Positions 7,403 to 14,488 of a DNA stretch of 20,359 nt are shown one piece after another. Under the pieces are notes generated by a model. That model was not told the DNA's origin. It worked only from the letters and a program-made list of their open reading frames with translations, and did no database searches. A program made the translations under genes and the position numbers. The first letter of the stretch is position 1. Every line of letters starts with the position of its first letter. This stretch comes from a virus, in IMG/VR virus record IMGVR_UViG_3300008120_010089, positions 1 to 20,359 of that record; one strand, written 5' to 3'.

Positions 7403-9055
7403 ATGGATTTTTTCAAAAAAATAGCTCTTTGCGGTAAAAATATTTTCACGATGATTTTTTATAGGAAACCGACTAGTCCGACAAAAAGATTTCCACCAAA
7501 ACCAAAACCACCAATTGATAAAAAGAAAGGCGTTATGAAATACTATTTAAACGACCCTGCTTATCCAAATTTAATTGGTGAAGTTACTGATCCTAAACCT
7601 ATGGGTTTGTCTATCAATGTACCAAACCTACAGCCGGGAAACTTTGATTTTAATAGTCCTCAAGGCATAGCAAATAATACCATGGCGCTTCTTTGTCATG
7701 GCATTAATATGTTTAACCAGAAATTTAATTTAAACAAATGGGCTGTGGTAAGCACTTTACAAGTAAATACGATGGCTGGCTTTGATGCAAATGCATACTA
7801 CGACAGAAGCAGCCTTAAATTTTTTTACTTTAATGGAAAGAATAATACTCAAGTATACACAGCTTTAAGCTCAGACATCGTCAGCCATGAATTAGGGCAT
7901 GCGCTTCTAGATGCTTTGAGACCCGATTTCTTCAGCGCAGCTGCTATGGAAGTATGGGCATTTCATGAATCTTTTGGTGATGTGAATTCAATTTTGTGTG
8001 CTCTGTATCATGATGAACTTGTAAATTATGTTCTTAATGAAACGAACTTTGATCTAAGAAAATCTAATTTGGTTTCCAAAGTTGCAGAGCAGTTTGGGGT
8101 TAATTTAGGTAAATCATCATCGCTTAGAGAGGCAGCAAACAATTACAAGTATGTGAATCCAGCTAGTCTGCCAACAAAGTCCAACGATCCAAATGCCATA
8201 GTGCGAGAGCCACATAGTTTTTCGAAAATTATGACTGGAACTGTTTACGAAGTTCTTTGCAGAGTTTATGAGAAGTATGGAAAAAACAAAGATGCATTAC
8301 TAAAGGCTAGGGATTATGTACGAGATACATTTTACAAAGCTTGCACAATGGCACCTTCGACAACCAACTTCTATGAAGCATTTGGTCAGGCTTGGATGAA
8401 ACAAGATGAGAGTATGGGAGGTCAAAACAAAGACATCATCAACTCTGTATTTTCTGATCGTGGTATATTTAAGATACGAATGATGGCTGTTCAAGATTCA
8501 CAAGCCTCTGAAAAAGAAAAAATTGAGTCTGTAAAAACACCCAACATGCATCTTCAAAAATGCAGATTGGATTGTTGTGTATCGGACTTGTTCAAAGACG
8601 AAATTGGAGGGTTGTCTACAAACGAATATATTTCTGATATGAAAGTTCAACTTGCAGTTGACAACTTATATCTTAAAGATATGGACGATGATGACATCGG
8701 ATGGCAAAATGTTTCAGATACAGTAGAGCAAGCAAAAGTAGCTGCTAAGAATTTGGTGGAATATATTTTAGAAAATAAGCTTATAGGTCAAGATGATTCA
8801 GATGTTTGGTTCAAAGATAATGATGGCTATTTGAAAAGAAGGCTTTTCCAATGCGATTGCTATCGTCCAAATTATTTGTTTCCCGGAAATCCAGAATACA
8901 ATAAACCATATAAACCTAAAAACAATTCTGGTTGTTGCACCTATGGTAGTTGCGCCAACTTAACTCCGAATCCTGCACCATCAATACAGCAAAGTTGTAA
9001 TATAAGATATGGCTCTTCATGTAAATCTGTTTCGTTTAACGGAAAAAGTTGTTGA
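7403..9055 (+). CDS. Gluzincin-type zinc metallopeptidase (thermolysin-like site) with Cys-rich C-terminal tail
   Basis: The 550-aa product carries H162-E163-L-G-H166 (DIVSHELGHALLD), then HESFGD with E189 as the likely third zinc ligand and D193 after it, recalling the thermolysin ExxxD helix. A later PHSFSKIMTGTVY (H271) fits the thermolysin His231 region, and the preceding ANAYYDRSSLKFFYF resembles the M4/M36 substrate-side strands. So it should hydrolyse peptide bonds with zinc. There is no signal peptide; the N-terminus is basic and Pro-rich (PPKPKPPIDKKK). The last 70 or so residues hold eight cysteines (QCDCYRP, GCCTYGSC and others), with three more in QKCRLDCCVSDL. The start at 7403 has GGGGG five bases upstream. 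Substrate is unknown; virion maturation, host attack or wall/surface digestion are possible. Confidence 0.75.
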   Translation: MDFFKKIALCGKNIFTMIFYRKPTSPTKRFPPKPKPPIDKKKGVMKYYLNDPAYPNLIGEVTDPKPMGLSINVPNLQPGNFDFNSPQGIANNTMALLCHGINMFNQKFNLNKWAVVSTLQVNTMAGFDANAYYDRSSLKFFYFNGKNNTQVYTALSSDIVSHELGHALLDALRPDFFSAAAMEVWAFHESFGDVNSILCALYHDELVNYVLNETNFDLRKSNLVSKVAEQFGVNLGKSSSLREAANNYKYVNPASLPTKSNDPNAIVREPHSFSKIMTGTVYEVLCRVYEKYGKNKDALLKARDYVRDTFYKACTMAPSTTNFYEAFGQAWMKQDESMGGQNKDIINSVFSDRGIFKIRMMAVQDSQASEKEKIESVKTPNMHLQKCRLDCCVSDLFKDEIGGLSTNEYISDMKVQLAVDNLYLKDMDDDDIGWQNVSDTVEQAKVAAKNLVEYILENKLIGQDDSDVWFKDNDGYLKRRLFQCDCYRPNYLFPGNPEYNKPYKPKNNSGCCTYGSCANLTPNPAPSIQQSCNIRYGSSCKSVSFNGKSC

Positions 9056-9098
9056 GCATTATTTTCTATCAAATTCTAAAATATTTATAAACAAATTT

Positions 9099-9106
9099 TA
9101 TAAATA
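9099..9106 (+). promoter_or_regulatory. Putative late promoter (exact TATAAATA) for the acidic protein gene
   Basis: An exact match to the T4 late consensus lies 86 bases before the ATG at 9193. An exact copy in the opposite direction occupies 9082-9089, making an inverted pair separated by nine bases. The non-coding stretch 9056-9192 shows no other feature. Confidence 0.5.
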
Positions 9107-9192
9107 AAAACTATATTGCTATTGATCCGTCTGGGAAATAGCATAAAATTTTACACATGATTTTCATGCCGAGTTTGCGTGTAGGAGAAAAA

Positions 9193-9570
9193 ATGATCAC
9201 AAGCTTACAACTAATCGATTGCCTTTTTGAAGAATTTTTCATAAGTTCAATTTCTTCAAATAACAATGTTTATGAATTTCTAGAAAATAGTATTTATGAT
9301 GATGAAGACGAAGACGAAGACGAAGATGATGATGATGATTGGGATGACGATGAGGACGATGAAGAAGAAGATGACGATGACGATTGGGACGATGATGAAG
9401 ACGATGATGACGATGATGATTGGGATGACGATGAGGACGATGAAGAAGAAGATGACGATGAGGACATGGAGGAAGAAGAGTGGGATGATGACGATGATGA
9501 TTGGGATGAAGACGAAGAGGATGAAGATGATTGGGACGATGACGATGATGAAGACGAGGACAATTATTGA
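9193..9570 (+). CDS. Hyperacidic Asp/Glu protein punctuated by tryptophans
   Basis: The 125-aa product starts with about 35 ordinary residues (MITSLQLIDCLFEEFFISSI...), then becomes almost purely Asp and Glu to its end, interrupted by six Trp (spacings 15, 12, 20, 7 and 10 residues), one Met and a final Asn-Tyr. A 27-residue block (WDDDEDDEEEDDDDD plus WDDDEDDDDDDD) is partly duplicated, matching an exact 50-base DNA repeat. The start at 9193 is set by AGGAG five bases upstream, and an exact TATAAATA lies further upstream, so it is probably a real, late-expressed protein rather than a chance frame. Possible roles are DNA mimicry, binding of a basic protein or DNA-binding partner, or cation binding; none is shown. 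The mirror frame encoding poly-Ser on the other strand is a shadow. Confidence 0.8.
   Translation: MITSLQLIDCLFEEFFISSISSNNNVYEFLENSIYDDEDEDEDEDDDDDWDDDEDDEEEDDDDDWDDDEDDDDDDDWDDDEDDEEEDDDEDMEEEEWDDDDDDWDEDEEDEDDWDDDDDEDEDNY
9331..9461 (+). repeat. Direct repeat: 50-base exact copies at 9331-9380 and 9412-9461 in the acidic gene
   Basis: The two copies are identical over 50 bases and offset by 81 bases (27 codons), so the duplication keeps the frame. They encode the same DDDWDDDEDDEEED stretch. Identical synonymous codon choice between copies points to recent duplication by slippage or recombination, making length variation likely. Confidence 0.9.
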
Positions 9571-9573
9571 TTT

Positions 9574-9768
9574 TTAGCGAGACATGAACAATAGTTCTCT
9601 TTTTGTTTTTTTCCTACGGTCGGTTGGTGTGGGAGGCTTTTCGGAATTTTCAGCCCCGCCAACCGGCTGTTTGTATTTTTTATATAAATATTCAAGATTT
9701 GGCCCAGTTGGTGTAAGGCCATAATTATCTGCAATCTCAGAAATGTGGAAATAATCTTTGAAATTCAT
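9574..9768 (-). CDS. Doubtful 64-aa protein
   Basis: The product looks protein-like at its N-terminus (MNFKDYFHISEIADNYGLTP) and ends in a Lys/Arg/Pro-rich tail. Against it: no ribosome-binding site, and the same bases contain a 14-pair hairpin followed by a T-rich run and an exact TATAAATA on the plus strand, which together look like an intergenic terminator and promoter. It would converge on the acidic gene with three bases between. No family recognised. If it is not a gene, 9571-9818 is simply a regulatory spacer. Confidence 0.4.
   Translation of the reverse strand: MNFKDYFHISEIADNYGLTPTGPNLEYLYKKYKQPVGGAENSEKPPTPTDRRKKTKRELLFMSR
9616..9685 (+). terminator. Candidate Rho-independent terminator after the acidic protein gene
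   Basis: Arms 9616-9629 and 9657-9670 can form 14 pairs (three of them G-U), with a core of CGGTTGG pairing with CCAACCG, and the plus-strand transcript then runs into a U-rich tract (TTGTATTTTTTATAT). The loop is long (27 bases) and contains a possible small inner GGCT/AGCC stem. This GC-rich patch stands out from its AT-rich surroundings. It lies about 45 bases after the acidic gene's stop. Confidence 0.5.
9683..9690 (+). promoter_or_regulatory. Putative late promoter (exact TATAAATA) for the 168-aa virion-type gene
   Basis: Exact match to the T4 late consensus, directly after the candidate terminator and 128 bases before the chosen start of the next plus-strand gene. The terminator-promoter arrangement is what one expects between two late transcription units. 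Confidence 0.45.
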
Positions 9769-9818
9769 TCTAAATATATGTATACCTAAGTTTGATGTAT
9801 TTTGAATTGGAGAAAGCT

Positions 9819-10325
9819 GTGAAAAGTAAAAAAAATTGGCCCGGAATTATGATTCTCGAATATTTTCGTATTCATAAAAACGGAAAAGTTATTCGAGAAG
9901 AAAAAAACATTCCAAATTTGTTGCATGTACAAGGAGAGCAAAGAATATTAGGTAATCTTTTTGGTGGAATTGCTATTCCTTCAACATATTACCTAGGAGT
10001 TGATGCTAGGACATCTTTGTCTGCATCAGATACATTAGCATCTTTAATCAACGAACCATCTACTGGTGGCTATAACCGTCAAGGAATAGCATCTAATTCG
10101 TTCACAATTGAAACAAGTGGTACAACGGTAAAGGCTAAAACTGGAATTATTACATTTTCTTGTACATCTGGCTCATGGCCACAAGCAAAAAATCTATTCT
10201 TGACTAATGTCGGAAGCGGAACTTCAGGCATTCTCTATTCTAGCGTTGTACTATCTTCACCATTTACTTTGAACTCCGGTGAAAGTATTACTCTAAAGTT
10301 TTCTATGGCATTATCAAACTGCTAA
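9819..10325 (+). CDS. Probable phage virion/tail-associated protein, 168 aa
   Basis: After a short basic start, the product has the pattern common to small phage virion proteins: KNGKVIREEKNIPNLLHVQG, then YYLGVDARTSLSASDTLASL, NEPSTGGYNRQGI, and a beta-rich Ser/Thr/Gly half with SGSWPQAKNLFLTNVGSG and a closing GESITLKFSMAL. I cannot name the exact family. The GTG at 9819 is chosen because GGAG lies six bases upstream; the frame is open further up with an ATG at 9795, but without a ribosome-binding site. It converges on the 163-aa gene with a four-base overlap. A structural role in tail or head decoration is inferred from composition and neighbours. Confidence 0.65.
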   Translation: MKSKKNWPGIMILEYFRIHKNGKVIREEKNIPNLLHVQGEQRILGNLFGGIAIPSTYYLGVDARTSLSASDTLASLINEPSTGGYNRQGIASNSFTIETSGTTVKAKTGIITFSCTSGSWPQAKNLFLTNVGSGTSGILYSSVVLSSPFTLNSGESITLKFSMALSNC

Positions 10326-10813
10326 GAAAAGTTTAGTAATTTTGCGCTATTTTCGAACACGCTTATATCTCGTATCTCAACAGAGTGTACAGATATCACT
10401 CGTTTGTTTTGAATAACATATATTTTTCTAAAACGGAAAAAATATTCTTCTCTGCCACCATCATCCAGATCGAGAATGTCTTCAGAGTAAACAGTATCGT
10501 ATGAATCTTCTGTTAATTTTTTATTGTCTTCTATATCTGATATCATATATTTAATAGGAATGTGAATTTTATAATAGCTCCCAGCAATTTGTATCTTGTC
10601 TTCAGCTTGTTCTGTGTCAATTTCATATTCTAAAAAAATTTCTTTTGGTAATTTATATTCTTTATCGTTGTTGATATTAGTAACTTCTATGCAGGTTCCC
10701 AATACTTTGAGCTTGGCACCAGAATATAAATCATATCTTTGTTCTCTTGTCAAAAATATTAGATGATTCAAGAACAAAGGATAAACAACTGTCTTAGGTT
10801 TTGTCGTACTCAT
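10322..10813 (-). CDS. Hypothetical 163-aa protein downstream of the nuclease
   Basis: No family recognised. The product is mixed alpha/beta: a hydrophobic N-terminus (VVYPLFLNHLIFLTREQRYDLY), a beta-like centre (KLKVLGTCIEVTNI, YYKIHIPIKYMI), an acidic stretch (YSEDILDLDDGGREEYFF) and a beta-rich end. No catalytic motif can be pointed to. Its ATG overlaps the stop of the upstream nuclease gene by ATGA, so the two are translationally coupled and may act together, but nothing in the sequence states how. Confidence 0.7.
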   Translation of the reverse strand: MSTTKPKTVVYPLFLNHLIFLTREQRYDLYSGAKLKVLGTCIEVTNINNDKEYKLPKEIFLEYEIDTEQAEDKIQIAGSYYKIHIPIKYMISDIEDNKKLTEDSYDTVYSEDILDLDDGGREEYFFRFRKIYVIQNKRVISVHSVEIRDISVFENSAKLLNFS

Positions 10814-11577
10814 ATTCCGTTGCTTCTGTTATAAGGACAAATGTTTGAAAAATCGCATCGTCTGCAATGAAAACCTACATTAGCTGTTGCTTTATTTTCA
10901 TCGGTTCCTTCGATTTGCAAGTAAAGTTTTTTAAGGCTTTCTTTAACTGCTAAAAGGTTTTCCATTTGAAAGTTAGTGCTGACGGTCTTGCCACCTTCGA
11001 GATATATCAAAGCTGCTTGAATGTTTTCTGGTTTGATTCCAAATTCTTCATTTACAACCATAGCATACGCATTCAACTGTAAATCACTTTTAATTGTTTT
11101 GCTATTTTTTCTCCAAGCATTATCTTTCGATGTTTTGTAATCAATTATGATTGCACGATCATTCTTTATTATCAATCTGTCAATAAATCCAAGAAGTATT
11201 TTCTTATCTGGTGGAGACAAGTCATACTCTATCTTGTACTCAATCTCGCCATCACAACCAACTCGCTCTGTGAGCTTCTCTACGACCTTCAGATGACTCC
11301 AAAATTTGTTTTTGTATTCGGGTGTGAGTGTATCAAGTTTATGTGAATCTTCAAATAATATATCACGATTTAGCAATTTTTTACCAATTTCAAATATTGG
11401 TTCCTCTGCTTTTTGTTTGACATAAATTTCAGCAGCTTTATGAATTAATTTTCCATAAACAAAATAAATTTGTTCAGGTTTGTCTGGAACGACTTTGAGG
11501 TGGTATTTATACTTGTATTGTGTTTGGCATAGCTCAAAGCATTGGCTACGACTAACACTTAAGTGGTTTATCAGCAT
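10810..11577 (-). CDS. Cas4/RecB-like PD-(D/E)XK nuclease with probable 4Fe-4S cluster
   Basis: The 255-aa product shows the RecB-family nuclease motifs in order: GKLIH (G42, H46), GFIDRL (D133), IDYKT (D146, K148) and DLQLNAY (Q167). Four cysteines, C17 (ELCQTQYKYKY) and C238, C241 and C247 (CRRCDFSNIC), have the spacing of the iron-sulfur cluster of Cas4 and AddB nucleases. It should be a metal-dependent DNA exonuclease acting in replication, recombination or host-DNA breakdown. The ATG at 11577 is used; the frame extends two codons to a TTG. No ribosome-binding site is evident. It is divergent from the primase gene with 30 bases between, and coupled to the following 163-aa gene. No CRISPR array or other cas gene is present. 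Confidence 0.82.
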   Translation of the reverse strand: MLINHLSVSRSQCFELCQTQYKYKYHLKVVPDKPEQIYFVYGKLIHKAAEIYVKQKAEEPIFEIGKKLLNRDILFEDSHKLDTLTPEYKNKFWSHLKVVEKLTERVGCDGEIEYKIEYDLSPPDKKILLGFIDRLIIKNDRAIIIDYKTSKDNAWRKNSKTIKSDLQLNAYAMVVNEEFGIKPENIQAALIYLEGGKTVSTNFQMENLLAVKESLKKLYLQIEGTDENKATANVGFHCRRCDFSNICPYNRSNGI

Positions 11578-11607
11578 AAACAATTATAGTCAGATTATTG
11601 GTGAAAA

Positions 11608-12618
11608 ATGCCTATAGACTTCGACACTTTTCACAATTGGGCTCAAGATCGATTTGACAAAGTTCAGGTCAAAGGAAATGAAATATGCTTGAATTCAATA
11701 TTTGCAGATAGTGATAGCAAATTCCATCTTTGGTGCAATCCAAGTGGTGGAAAAAATGAACGCCCGTATGGTGTGTTCCATTGTTGGAAGTCTGATAGAA
11801 AAGGGTCGTTAGTCAGTCTGGTTATGGAAGTTGATAAGTGCGACAGAGATGAGGCTCTTAAAACCCTAGGTATCAGTAAGCTAAGAGGCAGGCCGATAGA
11901 GGAAATAAGCGAGGACTTAGATCAAGATCAAGCGACTTGGGACATTACACTCCTTGAAAAAAATCTAAGCCTACCCCCACAGACTGTAAAAATAAATCAA
12001 GCAAATATTTATTGGTACAAAAAAGCCAAAGAATATTTAGACAGTCGAAAGATACCATCTGACAACCTTTATATTTGTACTGGAGGCAAATATCAAGGCA
12101 GAATAATAATCCCATACTATAGCCCAAAGGGCAACCTCATTTATTTCAATGGCAGAACGATAGTTGGATCGGAGCTAAGATATCGTGGGCCAGAAAAAGA
12201 ATGTGGTGTAGGCAAAGAAGATGTACTGTTTTTCACATCGTTTCCAGAAAGAGATGCCAAAATTTATTTGTGTGAAGGTGAATTCGATGCTTTGTCACTA
12301 GCTGCATGTGGTTTGGTTGGTGTGGCTTGTGGTGGCAAAAATCTTAGCGATAAACAGGCGACTATGCTTTCTAATTATAAAGTTTGCTTGGCTTTGGATA
12401 CAGATGAAGCTGGAATTACTGCATTAGAGAGGATGTATCAGAAACTAGTTTCTATTTGCCTTATAAATCCAACTCGAAGAATATCCAAAGTACAACCTCC
12501 TGAAAATTTCAAGGACTGGAACCAATTTTTGTGTGAACATAACGCTAAAATAGTAAGTAGTTATATCGAAGCAAAAGAAGAAGAGCTAGAAAGTGAAATC
12601 CCATATGGTTACAGATAA
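11608..12618 (+). CDS. DnaG-type DNA primase (T4 gp61-like)
   Basis: The 336-aa product has a zinc-finger-like N-terminus (LWCNP with C43, then GVFHCW with H58 and C59, followed by KGSLVSLV), a core segment (YQGRIIIPYYSPKGNLIYFNGR, here read as residues 162-183), and a Toprim domain with E223 in CEGEFDAL and D264/D266 in LALDTDEAG. It synthesises RNA primers for lagging-strand replication together with the phage helicase. Length is close to T4 gp61 (342 aa). The fourth zinc ligand is not obvious; C27 or H40 could serve. GGTG lies just upstream of the ATG. It overlaps the following gene's start, so the two are likely translated in tandem. Confidence 0.88.
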   Translation: MPIDFDTFHNWAQDRFDKVQVKGNEICLNSIFADSDSKFHLWCNPSGGKNERPYGVFHCWKSDRKGSLVSLVMEVDKCDRDEALKTLGISKLRGRPIEEISEDLDQDQATWDITLLEKNLSLPPQTVKINQANIYWYKKAKEYLDSRKIPSDNLYICTGGKYQGRIIIPYYSPKGNLIYFNGRTIVGSELRYRGPEKECGVGKEDVLFFTSFPERDAKIYLCEGEFDALSLAACGLVGVACGGKNLSDKQATMLSNYKVCLALDTDEAGITALERMYQKLVSICLINPTRRISKVQPPENFKDWNQFLCEHNAKIVSSYIEAKEEELESEIPYGYR

Positions 12619-12970
12619 ACAAAAGAGAAATCTTGATTACTTCAGAAACAAAATTGTAACAATTTTCACTTCTCCAATAAACAGAAATTTTACTGAACAA
12701 GAAGCTTTGGAATATTTTGTTGGCAAAATAACCAGTATCGATGACAATGGTATTTGGTACGAGCACCTAAAAACAAAATGCTTAAATTTTATATTTTACA
12801 ACAAAATAACTTCTATCTCTGAAGAAAAATTTATCCCAGCAGATCAAGTTGAACAAGCCATGAGTGAACAGGCCGAAGAAAACCAAGTTCAACTCACGGC
12901 AGATGGTGAAATCAAGCCAATAGACAGTCCAAAAACTGTGAGTGATTTGAAAACGCTGCTAGGGATTTGA
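12605..12970 (+). CDS. Hypothetical 121-aa protein, possible Sm/Hfq-like small barrel
   Basis: No family recognised with certainty. Residues about 16-75 read as a five-strand small barrel: KIVTIFTSP, YFVGKITSIDDNGIWYEH, then FIFYNKITSISEE. This recalls Hfq (LQGQIESFDQFVILL then MVYKHAISTV) in strand order and in the turn between the last two strands, but the resemblance is by eye. The C-terminal third is acidic and probably disordered (EQAMSEQAEENQVQL). The ATG at 12605 overlaps the primase end by 14 bases; an in-frame GTG at 12593 is the alternative. It converges on the DUF5659-like gene with a 12-base overlap. A link to replication is suggested only by coupling to primase. Confidence 0.6.
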   Translation: MVTDKQKRNLDYFRNKIVTIFTSPINRNFTEQEALEYFVGKITSIDDNGIWYEHLKTKCLNFIFYNKITSISEEKFIPADQVEQAMSEQAEENQVQLTADGEIKPIDSPKTVSDLKTLLGI

Positions 12971-13426
12971 TGGTCTGGTAAATTCTCCAATTTTTTTCAA
13001 GCTCATGAGCTTTGAGTCGAAATCATGGAATTCGCTGGCCGTATATTGAAAATTCGTTTCATCGAATTGTAATTCTTCTTCTTGCGAATGAATTTCGAAG
13101 TAGAACGATCTTCCTTTTTTGCCAACTAGCTTGAATTTATGCATCAAAAGAAAAGCTGCTGCGCCTAGGTCTGTAACATACTTGCTTGAACTAATTGGAT
13201 AAGGGTACTCATCAAGCTTTTTCAATCCCATTAAACAATGATCAAAGTAGTGAAACTCGCTGAAAAGATAGGATGTTTTCAAATCCTCAAATTCTTTTAA
13301 TTTCTCTTTGTCGATATTAAAAAGAAATGTTTTTTCTTTTCGTCCGCTGAGTGGATAGGAATGCATTAAGATATATGCAGCCACACCAAGGTCTTGCACA
13401 GGCCTCGTAACAGTATCTTTTTTCAT
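12959..13426 (-). CDS. Tandem DUF5659-like protein, 155 aa
   Basis: The product is an internal duplication with a period of about 75 residues: VQDLGVAAYILMHSYPLSGR at 10 repeats as VTDLGAAAFLLMHKFKLVGK at 84, and SEFHYFDHCLMGLKK at 56 repeats as SEFHDFDSKLMSLKK at 131. The unit fits the small DUF5659 type (DLG.AAFLL start, beta strands, final helix with LKK), a phage and bacterial family without known function; this assignment is from memory of the pattern. AAGAAG lies upstream of the ATG. It follows the actin-like gene with 36 bases between and is likely in the same operon. Confidence 0.7.
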   Translation of the reverse strand: MKKDTVTRPVQDLGVAAYILMHSYPLSGRKEKTFLFNIDKEKLKEFEDLKTSYLFSEFHYFDHCLMGLKKLDEYPYPISSSKYVTDLGAAAFLLMHKFKLVGKKGRSFYFEIHSQEEELQFDETNFQYTASEFHDFDSKLMSLKKIGEFTRPSNP

Positions 13427-13462
13427 TTTAGTTCTTCTTGCCTTTCATGCTTTCTTTTTTAA

Positions 13463-14473
13463 TCAACCTGCTGCTTCAGCTGCGATTAGACAGCCTTTTG
13501 CAACTGAGTAGAGTGGTTCAGCGGGACGAATCACTTCTCCTACGGGGATGCTCAAATTTGCTTGCTTCAATGTTTGAGAGAATATATCTGTAAATCCTTT
13601 GGCCATAGAAGTGCCACCGGCAACTACGAAGTCTACAGGATTTTCAGTTTTTACAGCTTGTTTTGCAGAGGCAAGGCCTTCACGAATTCCATGGACTGTC
13701 TTCTCAATCATCAGGCGATACTGAGTAATAATCGCTCTTTCAACTAATGTTGTTGGTTCTGCTGATAAATCAACTTTAGCTTTCTCCTTATTGATAAAGG
13801 TTGGGCTTTCACCTGTAGCCTTGGCAGCTTGCTTATCGATCCAGTCTCCACTATTGACAATTGCAAAAGAAAAGATTGGATTGCCGTACATGGCAAAACA
13901 AACATTTACCATGCCTGCGCCACATGATACTCCAACGCCCGTGAATGCTTTCTTCTGTAGTTCAGCGTAGACGATTGCTAAGGCTTCGTTAATTGGTTTA
14001 GGGTCCACTTTGTACCCTTCATCAGATACATAGCTTTTGAAAATTGATTCCAGCACTCTTGAGTGATAATCAGCATCGGTTTCTTGATTGATTGCGTTGG
14101 CTGGGACGCTGTAATAAAGCTTGGTGCCGTCTTGTTCGACTGGATCAATTAGGCTGTGCGCCATAATGTTCATAATTTGGAAAGCGTCTCTCTCTTTAGG
14201 ATTGACGCAACCGTCTTTCATAGGCCTTTTCAACTCTAGTGTGGGCAGAGTATAGGCCATATTTACAGCAGCTTCGCCCAAAGCATAAGCTACATTTTCT
14301 CTTTCGATTAGAGGCACTCCAGCTTGCTTCATCATGTTGAAAACAAATCTGTTTTCCAATGGTAATTCAAGAAAAGCATTTATTTCTCTTTTGTATAGAA
14401 AATCTCCTTTTTCATTCCTTCTGCAAGCGATAGCATTGTAAGTGCCAGCGTCATAGCCTATGCATTTCTTCAT
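13463..14473 (-). CDS. Actin-like ATPase (ParM/MreB/Alp superfamily)
   Basis: The 336-aa product has the actin-fold motifs in order: phosphate 1 IGYDAGTYNA (D8), connect 1 SVPAN (122-126), phosphate 2 GVSCGAGMVNV (181-191), SGDWIDKQAA (208-217), adenosine motif VVAGGTSMAKGF (283-294) and connect 2 VAKGCLIAAE (324-333). Members bind ATP and many polymerise into filaments that segregate DNA or organise cells. The usual Asp of phosphate 2 (DxGGGT) is replaced by Ser-Cys here, which may slow hydrolysis. The start is supported by AAGGTG four bases upstream. A 76-aa gene lies directly upstream (15 bases between) and the tandem DUF5659-like gene downstream. Phage DNA positioning, plasmid-like partition or host control are possible roles. 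Confidence 0.8.
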   Translation of the reverse strand: MKKCIGYDAGTYNAIACRRNEKGDFLYKREINAFLELPLENRFVFNMMKQAGVPLIERENVAYALGEAAVNMAYTLPTLELKRPMKDGCVNPKERDAFQIMNIMAHSLIDPVEQDGTKLYYSVPANAINQETDADYHSRVLESIFKSYVSDEGYKVDPKPINEALAIVYAELQKKAFTGVGVSCGAGMVNVCFAMYGNPIFSFAIVNSGDWIDKQAAKATGESPTFINKEKAKVDLSAEPTTLVERAIITQYRLMIEKTVHGIREGLASAKQAVKTENPVDFVVAGGTSMAKGFTDIFSQTLKQANLSIPVGEVIRPAEPLYSVAKGCLIAAEAAG

Positions 14474-14488
14474 AAATCACCTTTCACT

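Noticed and set aside
9294-9563. Minus-strand poly-Ser/Gln ORF and plus-strand Met/Lys/Thr ORF over the acidic gene
   Set aside because: Both are frame shadows of the GAT/GAC/GAA-rich acidic gene; the Asp/Glu frame has the ribosome-binding site and upstream promoter motif.
10810-11577. CRISPR-associated Cas4 with a nearby CRISPR array
   Set aside because: No direct-repeat/spacer array and no other cas genes are seen; stand-alone nucleases of this type are common in phages.
13429-13449. Six-codon leader peptide (MKGKKN) ahead of the tandem DUF5659-like gene
   Set aside because: Too short to support; the bases are better explained as the ribosome-binding region of the following gene.
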